From positions 94,029-158,028 of the forward strand of contig NZ_JMHT01000073.1 in the NCBI RefSeq assembly GCF_001905655.1: a stretch of DNA of 64,000 nt. The letters run 5' to 3'. The notes under the pieces were generated by a model that had not been told where the DNA came from, ran no database searches, and saw only the letters and a list, made by a program, of their open reading frames with translations. Shown here piece by piece: positions 32,145 to 40,258 of the stretch; the first letter of the stretch is position 1; each line of letters begins with the position of its first letter. The DNA is from Mycobacterium sp. ST-F2 (GTDB lineage Bacteria; Actinomycetota; Actinomycetes; Mycobacteriales; Mycobacteriaceae). Both the position numbers and the translations under genes were made by a program.

Positions 32145-32867
32145 TCAGAGGGCGATGGGCGAACGCTCCGCAGGGGTGAGGACGATGCGCTCGAGCAGGA
32201 TTCGGGCCATGTCGAGGATGTCGAGCAGGGTCGCCACGGAAGCTGATCCAAGGTGTTGCACGACCAGCTCGTTGACGCCACCGAGGGCCCCGACCAGCAG
32301 CGCGCGATCGGACGACGTCGGAGCGGGATCGGGGCCCGCCGCGCCGCGGACCCGGCGCAGGTGCTGCACCAAGACGCCGGCGAAATCGGCCAGCCCCTGC
32401 GACCGGCGCGCCCGGATGCGATCCGTGGAGGCGACTGCCTCGATCACCAGACTCTGGGTGAATGCCGGTTGGGAGGCCAGGGTCCCCAAGTACGTCCGGG
32501 CACCCGCTTCGATCACCTCTGCCGCCGTGGTGGCGATGGCCGCTGCGTCGCGCATCCACTCGACCAGAAGATCCACCGCGGCGTAGGTGGCCAGGAAGGC
32601 GGCTTCCTTGTCGGGGTACAGCTCGTAGAACGTCTTGGTGGAAATGCCTGCGCGCGAGGCGATCTGGCGCACGCTCGCGCCGGCGTAGCCGTGCTCGGCC
32701 ACCACTTCCACGGTGGCCACTTGCACCCGGGTCTCCTGCGACTGGCGTACCTCGTCGCGGGTCAGTCCGTGGCGGTGACGCGGCAGCACGGTGGCCGCGT
32801 GCCCGGCCTCGTCCAACAACGATGCTCCCGTTGCGGCACGTTGTCGGGCCGGCTCTGCTTCAGTCAC
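32145..32867 (-). CDS. TetR-family transcriptional regulator
   Basis: 240 residues from GTG 32867. After a 45-residue extension the helix-turn-helix reads ASVRQIASRAGISTKTFYEL, then YPDKEAAFLATY. The C-terminal domain is helical. It lies upstream of the MpaB-like oxygenase on the same strand and probably controls it through the dyad at 32029-32048. The unusually long N-terminal extension (RHRHGLTRDEV) is Arg/His-rich. Confidence 0.87.
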   Translation of the reverse strand: MTEAEPARQRAATGASLLDEAGHAATVLPRHRHGLTRDEVRQSQETRVQVATVEVVAEHGYAGASVRQIASRAGISTKTFYELYPDKEAAFLATYAAVDLLVEWMRDAAAIATTAAEVIEAGARTYLGTLASQPAFTQSLVIEAVASTDRIRARRSQGLADFAGVLVQHLRRVRGAAGPDPAPTSSDRALLVGALGGVNELVVQHLGSASVATLLDILDMARILLERIVLTPAERSPIAL

Positions 32868-33145
32868 TTGCCAGTCCTACGCCACAAGTGCGGCGATTCG
32901 CAACCGTGGGTAGTGACGCGATGTGGCAGGAATTCAATCGAGTTGGCAGGTGGCGCCGTGGATCGTGGGGGCTGCTGTGGATGAGACCGATTCGGGCCTG
33001 GTCCTGAAGTGCGGAAATTCCGCCATATTTACGCAATTGCAGAATCCTCCCCGCGGCCGGCGAATTGCAAGGTGATCGCCGGGCAAATGTCAAATCGCAG
33101 CAATCGTGGTAATGACGTTCTCTGGTTGTCTACACTTCCGTCCAA

Positions 33146-33919
33146 ATGTGTGAATTTGACATGAACGCGTGCGATCCCGTCGATGTGGCGCAGCAGTTGG
33201 ACGCGACCGGCGTGGCTCGGGTAGCAAACGCCCTGCAATGGGATTGGGTGATTGATTCCCGGGCCGAAATCGACCGGTGGTTGGCCGAGTACGGCGAGCA
33301 AGACCATTTCGTCCTGGCGCCACAGGACGGGCACCTGGAATCAATTCACGCTTTCATGGCCAGCGATTCGGTTCGCGCATTTCTCGACAATGTCGTTCGC
33401 CAGCGGTTCCCGGACCGCGCGCATGAAATGGCCGGCACCGCGGTGCGTATCGTGGCCGGGCCGCATGCCGACGGCGATGCCTGGTGGTTCCACTACGACG
33501 CCAGTGTCGTGACGATGGTGGTCCCGCTGTTCATCCCGGAAGCGGAACCGGGCCGGTCGGGCGAGTTGGTGGGGTACTTCAACAAGCGGCCGTTCCGCCG
33601 CTCGGTGCTGGTCAACATCTTCGACAAGATCGTCCACCAGAGCGCAACGTTCCGGCGGCGGATCCTGGACAGCCTCGGCCGGGCCGGCGGCCCGACCGTC
33701 GTCGACATGAATGTCGGTGACGTCTACCTGTTTTGGGGATACCGGAGCCTGCACGCCAACATGCCGATCGCCTCGGGTCAGCGGCGCGTGACGCTGCTCA
33801 TTCACTACGGCCAGCCGCACGCGCCCAGCGGCGCACTGGCCGCGGCCAAGCGCTTGCACTGGGCTTTGCGTGGCCGCACCGACGCCGCGGACCAGCCGGC
33901 CGCCGCAGGGGCGTACTGA
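33146..33919 (+). CDS. Putative Fe(II)/2-oxoglutarate-dependent dioxygenase
   Basis: 257 residues. The facial triad can be read as HxD in WWFHYDAS and the distal His in SLHANMPIA, followed by the 2-oxoglutarate Arg in GQRRVTLLIHYG. Spacing fits the phytanoyl-CoA-hydroxylase-like branch. ATG 33146 is used; ATG 33161 (MNACDPVDV) is possible. It is transcribed alone, away from tetR. The substrate is unknown; lipid or small-metabolite hydroxylation is a guess. Confidence 0.65.
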   Translation: MCEFDMNACDPVDVAQQLDATGVARVANALQWDWVIDSRAEIDRWLAEYGEQDHFVLAPQDGHLESIHAFMASDSVRAFLDNVVRQRFPDRAHEMAGTAVRIVAGPHADGDAWWFHYDASVVTMVVPLFIPEAEPGRSGELVGYFNKRPFRRSVLVNIFDKIVHQSATFRRRILDSLGRAGGPTVVDMNVGDVYLFWGYRSLHANMPIASGQRRVTLLIHYGQPHAPSGALAAAKRLHWALRGRTDAADQPAAAGAY

Positions 33920-33946
33920 CCGGCGTGGTCCGAGGCGGGTGCGGGC

Positions 33947-34249
33947 TCAGCGGCAGGTGTTGGCGCTGACCCAGCGGCCGTTCCAGCCGACGCAGCCCTG
34001 AACCGGCGGTGGCGGCGGTGGCGGCGGCATGTCCTCAGGTAGTGGCGCGTAGTAGGCCGGCGGCGGAGCGTACGGCGCGACTGCGCCGAAGTCGGTGCAT
34101 CCGCTGACCGTGATGCGTCGTCCGGCGCCGAAGCAGACATCGGCGCCCGCGGTGCCGGCGGGGACGACCGCGATCAATCCGGGTACGGCGGCTGCGGCCA
34201 GTGCGGCGGCGAGCAGCCGGCGGCGGGGGCGTGGCGAGATGGCGGACAT
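33947..34249 (-). CDS. Small secreted Pro-rich protein, 100 aa
   Basis: A twin-Arg-like N-terminus (SPRPRRRLLAAALAAAAVPG) with a signal peptide ending near GTAGA-DV. The mature part has two Cys pairs (VCFGAG, SGCTDF, GCVGWNGRWV, NTCR) around a proline tract (EDMPPPPPPPP). It starts in the stop codon of the hemophore-like gene (TGATG), so they are co-translated. This resembles small exported mycobacterial proteins of unknown function. Confidence 0.75.
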   Translation of the reverse strand: MSAISPRPRRRLLAAALAAAAVPGLIAVVPAGTAGADVCFGAGRRITVSGCTDFGAVAPYAPPPAYYAPLPEDMPPPPPPPPVQGCVGWNGRWVSANTCR

Positions 34250-34632
34250 CAGTCGCCCAACAGCGGACGGTCGGGCTGCTCGAGGCCACAGCGCTCGCGG
34301 AAATCTGTCATCGGCTGACGGATCGCGCGAAGTTCGTTGTGCGCCTGCGGGTTTGCGTCGAAGAAGGTGCGCACGTCGTTGGCGACCTCATCGCGAGGCT
34401 TACCCTGCAGGCTGCCGTAGAAGTCGTTGACGTCCGGGTGCGTGAACAGATAGGCCGATGCGGCAGCGGCGACACCCGAAGCTACGCCGGCCAGATCCGC
34501 GGGAGTGCAGTTGGGGGCCGCCGGGGCGGCCAGCGCCTGACCCGACATCGGCAGGGCGACGGCCATGACGGCCACGGCGGCTCCTGCGGCAGCCACGACC
34601 GCCCGCTGGGCGACCGATTTGGTGAAGACCAT
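34249..34632 (-). CDS. Secreted hemophore-related protein (Rv0203-like family)
   Basis: 127 residues. The signal peptide runs to about 35 (AVMAVALPMSGQALA), then a helical domain with NCTPADLAGVASGVAAAASAYLF, THPDVNDFY, FFDANPQAHNELRAIRQPMT and a closing Cys (ERCGL). This repeats the pattern of Rv0203, a haem-binding exported protein, including the paired Cys. AAGGAA precedes ATG 34632. A relative lies at 50702-51085. Haem binding is inferred from the family. Confidence 0.8.
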   Translation of the reverse strand: MVFTKSVAQRAVVAAAGAAVAVMAVALPMSGQALAAPAAPNCTPADLAGVASGVAAAASAYLFTHPDVNDFYGSLQGKPRDEVANDVRTFFDANPQAHNELRAIRQPMTDFRERCGLEQPDRPLLGD

Positions 34633-34909
34633 TGCCGTATTCCTTTCCACAGTGCCAGCTCCGGGTCGATCGATCACCGGACACAGCCGGACTGTAGCAG
34701 GCGGATTGACCCCGCCGACATTTTCTGGGTGCGCGCAGTCCGGAGCTTGCCGGCAGTCAGTTCTGTGCGACGGCCTTGGCCGGGGCGCCGGCCGGGCCGG
34801 ACGTTGCCGGCGCACCCGGCAACCGAGTGGTGTTGTGCGGTTTCGTGCTCGAAGGAGTTTGCCGGAATGCTTGGCAACGCCTCGAGGTGATTGGCATGCT
34901 TGGTCCACT

Positions 34910-35695
34910 ATGGGTGACCTCGGAGTGTTCGGCGCGTGGCTTCTGCTTGCCATGGTTGTCGGCGGGGCGGTCTGCGTGGCGGTCGGCTGCGTGTTCGTGA
35001 CGCGACGCATGATCGCCCGCGATGCGCGCCCCGAACAGAACTCGTTCCTGTCGCCGTTCCTGACTGTTGTCGGTCTGGTCTACGGAGCGCTCCTCGGATT
35101 CACCGTCGTCGTCGGCTGGCAGCAGTTCCTCAGTGCCGAGACGAACGTCGCCAACGAAGCGTCGACGTTGACGACGCTGTACCGCCAGACCGTCGCGATG
35201 CCGCAACCCGAGCAGGCGCAGGTTCGCGAGCAACTGCGTAAGTACGCCGCCGCAGTGCAGGGGCCCGCCTGGGGCATGGACGAGTTCGCCGACATCGGCA
35301 ACAACGGCCGCGCCGCGCTCAGCGAGATGTATCGCATTGTGGGAACGCATAGTTCGGGACCGACGGCGAGCCCGATCGATTCGCAGTTTCTCAGTGAGCT
35401 GACGGTGTTGGCCTCGGACCGCAGCGAGCGCATCCTCAATTCCCATCAGCGCATCCCGGCGCTCCTGTGGAGTGCCCTGATCTTCGGTGGGACGGTTCTG
35501 ATCCTGTTGACCTGCTTCATGCGGCTGGAGAACGCCCGCGCGCACGCGGTCCTGGTCGGAGCGGTCGCCGTCCTGTTGTCGCTGCTGCTGTACGTCATCT
35601 ACACCCTCGACCATCCCTTCGGTCCGATAGGTGTTACGCCGCAGCCGTTTTCGCATGCGGTCAAGGTGTTCGACATGGTGGACCGCGGCAGCTGA
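34910..35695 (+). CDS. DUF4239 (bestrophin-like) membrane protein
   Basis: 261 residues. Two N-terminal helices are followed by FLTVVGLVYGALLGFTVVVG, then a long cytoplasmic helical part (about 75-185) that begins NVANEASTLTTLYRQTVAMP and two C-terminal helices. This order defines DUF4239, whose members resemble bestrophin anion channels. ATG 34910. It stands alone between the secreted proteins and the metal regulators. Confidence 0.8.
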   Translation: MGDLGVFGAWLLLAMVVGGAVCVAVGCVFVTRRMIARDARPEQNSFLSPFLTVVGLVYGALLGFTVVVGWQQFLSAETNVANEASTLTTLYRQTVAMPQPEQAQVREQLRKYAAAVQGPAWGMDEFADIGNNGRAALSEMYRIVGTHSSGPTASPIDSQFLSELTVLASDRSERILNSHQRIPALLWSALIFGGTVLILLTCFMRLENARAHAVLVGAVAVLLSLLLYVIYTLDHPFGPIGVTPQPFSHAVKVFDMVDRGS

Positions 35696-35732
35696 TCGCC
35701 GCTCCCGGAATCGATCGGCGGTCGACGGTCTA

Positions 35733-35756
35733 TTATCTGCGTATGAATGCAGATAA
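35733..35756. promoter_or_regulatory. ArsR/SmtB operator overlapping the kmtR start codon
   Basis: TTATCTGC (35733-35740) and GCAGATAA (35749-35756) are exact reverse complements with an 8-base centre. The start ATG (35743) is inside the dyad, so repressor bound here would block the kmtR-CDF operon at its very start. Confidence 0.75.
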
Positions 35757-36144
35757 CCAGGTGCCGGCGCCGCTCGCCGACGACCAGGTGCGTCTGGTGG
35801 TGGAAGTGTTCCGGATGCTCGCCGACCCGACGCGGGTCCAGCTGCTGTGGGCGTTGAGTGCGTGCGAGCTGTCGGTCAACGAACTGGCCGAGCGCGTCGG
35901 CAAGCCCGCGCCGTCGGTGTCACAGCATCTGGCGAAGTTACGCATGGCGCGGTTGGTCCAGACCCGCCGTGCCGGTACGACGATCTTCTACAGCCTTGAG
36001 AACGAGCACGTGCGTCAGCTTGTCGTCGACGCCGTGCACAACGCCGAACACGCGGGTCCCGGGGTGCCGGCCCACCATCGGCAGGACCCGGGCGTGCGGA
36101 GTCTCGATGCCGACACCGCCGTGCGCAGGGGCGGCCGGCGATGA
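35743..36144 (+). CDS. kmtR: ArsR/SmtB metal-sensing repressor KmtR (nickel/cobalt)
   Basis: 133 residues. The winged helix is LSVNELAERVGKPAPSVSQH with LAKLRMARLVQTRRAGTTIF. The stretch NEHVRQLVVDAV, then NAEHAGPGVPAHHRQ keeps the residues described as metal ligands in M. tuberculosis KmtR (His, Glu-His and the His-His pair), and the whole protein reads as a close match. KmtR releases DNA when Ni or Co binds. The gene overlaps the CDF exporter by 4 bases and has an operator over its start codon. Confidence 0.87.
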   Translation: MNADNQVPAPLADDQVRLVVEVFRMLADPTRVQLLWALSACELSVNELAERVGKPAPSVSQHLAKLRMARLVQTRRAGTTIFYSLENEHVRQLVVDAVHNAEHAGPGVPAHHRQDPGVRSLDADTAVRRGGRR

Positions 36145-37151
36145 GCGGGCACCACCCTCACGGCGACCACGATCATGTGCACGAGCACGGCCACCAGCAC
36201 GATCACAGCCACTCCCACGGCGGCTGGGGCGCGGTCAGAGGGCTGTTCGCTCCCCATTCCCATGACGCGGCGGACAGCCTGGACAGCGCGCTCGAATCGA
36301 GCGCCGCCGGTATCCGGGCAGTGAAGATCAGCCTGCTGGTGCTGGGTCTCACCACGGTGGTGCAGATCGCCATCGTGGTGGTGTCCGGGTCGGTGGCCCT
36401 GGCGGCCGACACGATCCACAACTTCTCCGATGCCCTGACCGCGGTGCCACTGTGGATCGCATTTGCGTTGGGCGCCAAGGCCGCAACGCGCCGCTATACG
36501 TACGGCTTCGGCCGGGTGGAAGACCTGGCTGGGTTGTTCGTGGTCGGCATGATCACGCTGTCGGCGATCGTCGCCGGCTATGAGGCGGTACAGCGGTTGA
36601 TCCACCCGCAGATGATCGATCACGTGGGATGGGTGGCGCTGGCCGGACTGGTCGGATTTCTCGGCAACGAAACGGTGGCGGTCTACCGCATCCGGGTGGG
36701 GCGGCAGATCGGGTCGGCAGCGCTGGTCGCGGACGGCATTCACGCGCGCACCGACGGGTTCACGTCCCTGGCGGTGTTGCTCGGCGCCGGCGGTGTGGCC
36801 CTTGGATACCCGCTCGCCGATCCGATCGTCGGGTTGATCATCACGGTGGCGATCCTGGCGGTGCTGCGCACCGCGGTGCGAGATGTGTTCCGTCGCTTGC
36901 TCGATGGCGTCGACCCCGCACTCGTCGACACTGCCGAGCAGTCGCTGGCAGCCGAACCGGGGGTGCGGTCGGTGCACAGCGTGCGCATGCGCTGGATGGG
37001 GCACCGCCTGCATGCCGACGTCGAACTCGACCTCGATCCCGAGCTGAGCCTGGCGCAGGCCCATCGGATCGCCCACGACGCCGAGCATCATCTGGTGCAC
37101 GCGGTGCCCAAGCTCACGACCGCGTTGATCCACGCATATCCCGCGCGCTAG
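36141..37151 (+). CDS. CDF-family metal-cation efflux transporter
   Basis: 336 residues. The N-terminus is a His tract (HHPHGDHDHVHEHGHQHDH). Six membrane helices follow; the two HxxxD metal sites of TM2 and TM5 are visible as DTIHNFSDAL and DGIHARTDGF. A cytoplasmic C-terminal domain (about 255-336) with VHSVRMRWMGHRLHADVEL completes the fold. CDF proteins exchange protons for Zn, Co, Ni, Fe or Mn. Coupling with kmtR points to Ni/Co, as with the M. tuberculosis cdf gene under KmtR control. Confidence 0.92.
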   Translation: MSGHHPHGDHDHVHEHGHQHDHSHSHGGWGAVRGLFAPHSHDAADSLDSALESSAAGIRAVKISLLVLGLTTVVQIAIVVVSGSVALAADTIHNFSDALTAVPLWIAFALGAKAATRRYTYGFGRVEDLAGLFVVGMITLSAIVAGYEAVQRLIHPQMIDHVGWVALAGLVGFLGNETVAVYRIRVGRQIGSAALVADGIHARTDGFTSLAVLLGAGGVALGYPLADPIVGLIITVAILAVLRTAVRDVFRRLLDGVDPALVDTAEQSLAAEPGVRSVHSVRMRWMGHRLHADVELDLDPELSLAQAHRIAHDAEHHLVHAVPKLTTALIHAYPAR

Positions 37152-37582
37152 ACCCTGCCCACTGCGCCGAGTTGCTGCAGCTGCGACAAGGTGTCGACCA
37201 CGCCCCAGACTTCGGCGATCAACCCGTCGGAGAATCGGATGATGAACATCTCTTCGTACACAACGGTTTTGCCGGTCGGCGCCAGTCCGCGGTACTCGCC
37301 GAGATGTGTCCCGGTCACCGTCTGGCGGGAGGCCAGCTTGTCATGGTCGACGACCATGTCGTCGACCATGACGTGAATGTCGGGGAAGGCACGCAGGAGC
37401 AGCGTCCAGATGAGCTTCATGGTGTCCGGCCCGGAACCCGCCGCGAGCGGTGAGTGGACCACGGCGTCGGGGAGGAAGACGTCGTCGATCGTGCTCACGA
37501 TGTCGTCGATGTCGCCGCTGTTGCAACTGCAGTGGAATCGTTCGAAGGTCGCGACATTGGTGCTTGTGGGTGTGGTGGACAT
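37148..37582 (-). CDS. SnoaL-like (NTF2-fold) polyketide cyclase family protein
   Basis: 144 residues: ATFERFHCSCNSGDIDDIVS, DAVVHSPLAAG, LLRAFPDIHVMVDDMVVDHD, GEYRGLAPTGKTVVYEEMF and a final IAEVWGVVD strand match the SnoaL/ester cyclase branch of the NTF2 fold. Relatives isomerise or cyclise small ligands. GGAGGG lies directly upstream of ATG 37582. It converges on the CDF gene (4-base overlap of the 3' ends). Confidence 0.85.
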   Translation of the reverse strand: MSTTPTSTNVATFERFHCSCNSGDIDDIVSTIDDVFLPDAVVHSPLAAGSGPDTMKLIWTLLLRAFPDIHVMVDDMVVDHDKLASRQTVTGTHLGEYRGLAPTGKTVVYEEMFIIRFSDGLIAEVWGVVDTLSQLQQLGAVGRV

Positions 37583-37630
37583 GGACCCTCCTTGCGATGT
37601 GGCGCAACGGTTCACGAGACCACCCGGCGC

Positions 37631-37993
37631 TCAGCTCGCGTCGCCCGTGCGGTCCGCCAGCCCCAGTCTCAGGTGCTCGCTGTGATAGACGGCTTCGTCG
37701 AGCAGTTGCGCGACGTGGTTGTCGTACAGGCTGTAGACGATGCTGCGGCCGCTCCGGGTGCCGGTCACCAGCCCGAGATTGCGCAGTAGGCGGAGCTGGT
37801 GTGAGACGAGCGACTGCTCGAGTCCGATCGCGTCGGCGAGGTCGGTGACGGAGCGAGCGCCCTGGCGTAGTTCGGTGAGGATCATCAAGCGGCTCGGAGT
37901 GGCGAGTGCCTGCAGAGTCGTGGCGACCTGAGCCGCGGCGTCAGCATCGAGCCGCCCGGTGGGGCGGTCACGCCCCTCGACACCATGTCCCAC
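37631..37993 (-). CDS. nmtR: ArsR/SmtB nickel/cobalt-sensing repressor NmtR
   Basis: 120 residues from GTG 37993, the same length as M. tuberculosis NmtR and very similar from MGHGVEGR onwards. The helix-turn-helix is VTDLADAIGLEQSLVSHQLR. Metal ligands Asp91, His93, His104 and His107 and the N-terminal Gly2-His3 are kept; the C-terminal His109 and His116 are Arg and Thr here. NmtR represses the P-type ATPase gene ctpJ and lets go on binding Ni or Co. Here it diverges from that ATPase gene. Confidence 0.92.
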   Translation of the reverse strand: MGHGVEGRDRPTGRLDADAAAQVATTLQALATPSRLMILTELRQGARSVTDLADAIGLEQSLVSHQLRLLRNLGLVTGTRSGRSIVYSLYDNHVAQLLDEAVYHSEHLRLGLADRTGDAS

Positions 37994-38014
37994 GGTTGTA
38001 GTGTACTCGTGCAC

Positions 38015-38038
38015 ACACATGAAGACGTATTCATTTGT
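38015..38038. promoter_or_regulatory. NmtR-type operator between nmtR and ctpJ
   Basis: ACACATGAA (38015-38023) and TTCATTTGT (38030-38038), half sites differing at one position, with a 6-base centre. TGAA-N6-TTCA is the core recognised by SmtB/NmtR-type repressors. It lies in the 83-base divergent region and can control both genes. Confidence 0.75.
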
Positions 38039-38076
38039 TCTGATAACGTTGGGCGCATGTGTTTGCGAGGTTCGCC

Positions 38077-40026
38077 ATGGCGACGGTGACTCAGGACGCT
38101 CGGCCGGCGATGGCCGGTGCGGCGGTGGCTCCGGCGCGCCGCGGATGGTTCGACCTGTCTGAGATGCGCTGGGCAGCAGCGGCTTTGGCGTTGTTCCTCG
38201 CCGGTTTGGTGGTGCAGCTGGCCGGTGGCCCGGCATGGGTTTGGTGGGCTCTGTATCTCGCGTGCTACGTCACCGGCGGTTGGGAGCCGGCGCTGGCGGG
38301 GCTGCAGGCGCTGCGTGAGAAGACCCTCGACGTGGATCTGCTGATGGTCGTCGCCGCGATCGGTGCGGCCTTGATCGGCCAGATCACCGACGGTGCCCTG
38401 CTGATCATCATCTTCGCGACCTCCGACGCGCTGGAAGCGCTGGCCACCGCGCGGACAGAGGACTCGGTGCGCGGCCTCCTGGACCTCGCGCCCGACACCG
38501 CGACCCGGTTGTCCGACGACGGCGAGTACGTGGTGCCGGCCACCGAACTCGAGGTGGGCGACGTGGTGCTCGTGCGGCCGGGGGAGCGCATCTCCGCCGA
38601 CGCCACCGTGATCGACGGCGCCAGTGAGGTCGATCAGGCGACCATCACCGGTGAACCGCTGCCGGTCGCCAAGACCCTCGGTGAAGAGGTCTTCGCCGGC
38701 ACGCTGAACGGCACCGGAGCACTGCGGATCCGGGTCGACCGGCGGGCCGCCGACTCGGTCGTGGCGCGCATTGCGGCGCTGGTGGAAGAAGCGTCGCAGA
38801 CCAAGGCCCGCACGCAGCTGTTCGTCGAGAAGGTCGAGCAGCGCTACTCGATCGGCATGGTGGCCGTAACCCTCGCGGTGTTCGTGATCCCACTGCTCGT
38901 GGGGGACTCCGTGCGGGAGGCGCTGCTGCGGGCCATGACCTTCATGATCGTCGCCTCCCCGTGCGCGGTGGTGCTGGCCACGATGCCGCCGTTGCTGGCG
39001 GCGATCGCGAATGCCGGTCGGCACGGCGTGCTCGTCAAGTCGGCCGTCGTGATGGAACAGCTCGGCGCCGCCACCCGCGTGGCGTTCGACAAAACCGGAA
39101 CATTGACCCGCGGGACGCCGGAACTCGCCGAGATTCGTCTGCTGGCAGACGATTTCACAGAAGATCAGGCGCTGACGCTGGCCGCGGCCGCTGAGCACCG
39201 CAGCGAGCACCCCTTGGGCGCGGCCCTCGTCCGGGCGGCGCTGGCGCGTCGACTGTCCCTGCCGCGCGTCGCCGACTTCGTCGCCGAACCGGGCCGCGGC
39301 GTGCGGGCCACTGTGGACGGACGCATCGTCACCGTGGCCGCGCCGTCGACCGAGAGTGCCGAAGCCGCGGCTCAGCTGGAACGACGCGGTTGCACGGCGG
39401 TCGTCATGGCGGTCGACGGTCGCGCCGTCGCGGTGTTCGGCATGACCGACGAACTTCGTCCCGACGCACACAGTGCGGTTGCCGCCGTCGCCACGCTGAC
39501 GGGGCAGGCGCCCGTCCTGCTCACGGGCGACAATGATTCTGCCGCAAGGCAATTGGCCGGCCAGGTGGGTATCACCGAGGTACGCGCCGGGCTGCTGCCG
39601 CACGACAAGGTGGCTGCGGTCCGGGACCTGCAGGTCGATGGCGGTCGGCTGGTCATGGTCGGCGATGGCATCAACGACGCGCCCGCGTTGGCGGCCGCGC
39701 ACCTGGGCATCGCGATGGGTGGCGCCGGTTCGGATCTCACGCTGCAGACCGCGGATGCCGTCGTCATCGGTGACGACCTGCGCACCATCCCCGCGGTGAT
39801 CGCGCTGTCGCGACGGGCCCGCCGCGTGGTGCTGGCCAACCTGGCAATCGCGGCGACTTTCATTGCGGTGCTGGTGGTCTGGGACCTCGTCGGCACCTTG
39901 CCGCTGCCGTTGGGGGTGGCGGGCCACGAAGGTTCGACGATCATCGTCGGACTCAACGGGCTGCGGCTGCTACGGCGCGGTGCCTGGGGCGTGCCCAGCA
40001 ATGACGCCACGAACCCGGGCCGATGA
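38077..40026 (+). CDS. ctpJ: P1B-4-type heavy-metal ATPase CtpJ
   Basis: 649 residues from ATG 38077 (GCGAGG 6 bases upstream). It has the actuator TGEPLP, the channel motif SPC in VASPCAVVLA, DKTGTLT with the phosphorylated Asp, SEHPLG, GDGINDAPAL and a final helix HEGSTIIVGLNGLRL. SPC and HEG(S/G)T without N-terminal metal-binding domains define subgroup P1B-4 (Co, also Fe/Ni export). Its pairing with nmtR is that of M. tuberculosis Rv3743c/Rv3744. It exports Co or Ni. Confidence 0.92.
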   Translation: MATVTQDARPAMAGAAVAPARRGWFDLSEMRWAAAALALFLAGLVVQLAGGPAWVWWALYLACYVTGGWEPALAGLQALREKTLDVDLLMVVAAIGAALIGQITDGALLIIIFATSDALEALATARTEDSVRGLLDLAPDTATRLSDDGEYVVPATELEVGDVVLVRPGERISADATVIDGASEVDQATITGEPLPVAKTLGEEVFAGTLNGTGALRIRVDRRAADSVVARIAALVEEASQTKARTQLFVEKVEQRYSIGMVAVTLAVFVIPLLVGDSVREALLRAMTFMIVASPCAVVLATMPPLLAAIANAGRHGVLVKSAVVMEQLGAATRVAFDKTGTLTRGTPELAEIRLLADDFTEDQALTLAAAAEHRSEHPLGAALVRAALARRLSLPRVADFVAEPGRGVRATVDGRIVTVAAPSTESAEAAAQLERRGCTAVVMAVDGRAVAVFGMTDELRPDAHSAVAAVATLTGQAPVLLTGDNDSAARQLAGQVGITEVRAGLLPHDKVAAVRDLQVDGGRLVMVGDGINDAPALAAAHLGIAMGGAGSDLTLQTADAVVIGDDLRTIPAVIALSRRARRVVLANLAIAATFIAVLVVWDLVGTLPLPLGVAGHEGSTIIVGLNGLRLLRRGAWGVPSNDATNPGR

Positions 40027-40036
40027 CCCGGGTTCG
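40010..40036. terminator. Hairpin spanning the ctpJ stop codon
   Basis: A perfect 10-bp stem, CGAACCCGGG (40010-40019) with CCCGGGTTCG (40027-40036). The 7-base loop contains the TGA stop (40024-40026). It lies between convergent genes and could terminate both; no T run follows. Confidence 0.65.
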
Positions 40037-40047
40037 CAGAGTGCTGC

Positions 40048-40230
40048 TCAGTCCTCGTAGGGGACGAACTCGTCCTTGCTGACGCCGCAGACGGGGCATA
40101 CCCAGTTGTCGGGGATGTCCTCGAACGCGGTGCCGGGGGCGATTCCGCTGTCGGGGTCACCGTCGGCAGGGTCGTAGATCATGCCGCAGCGCACGCAGAT
40201 CCACAGCTGGGCGGTTTGGGTCTCGTTCAT
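40048..40230 (-). CDS. Rubredoxin
   Basis: 60 residues with two iron-binding Cys pairs, ICVRCGMIYDP and WVCPVCGVSKDEF, and the GIAPGTAFEDIPDNW core of AlkG-type rubredoxins. It is a one-electron carrier. It follows the membrane desaturase gene by 28 bases on the same strand and likely supplies electrons to it. GAGGAA lies upstream of ATG 40230. No rubredoxin reductase is nearby. Confidence 0.95.
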   Translation of the reverse strand: MNETQTAQLWICVRCGMIYDPADGDPDSGIAPGTAFEDIPDNWVCPVCGVSKDEFVPYED

Positions 40231-40258
40231 GGTGTTTCCTCGGTAAGAAGTGGTGGGG

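Noticed and set aside
37885..39927. Long minus-strand open frame opposite ctpJ
   Set aside because: Composition is that of an antisense shadow (His/Gln/Arg-rich), and it overlaps nmtR and the shared operator. All ATPase motifs are on the plus strand.
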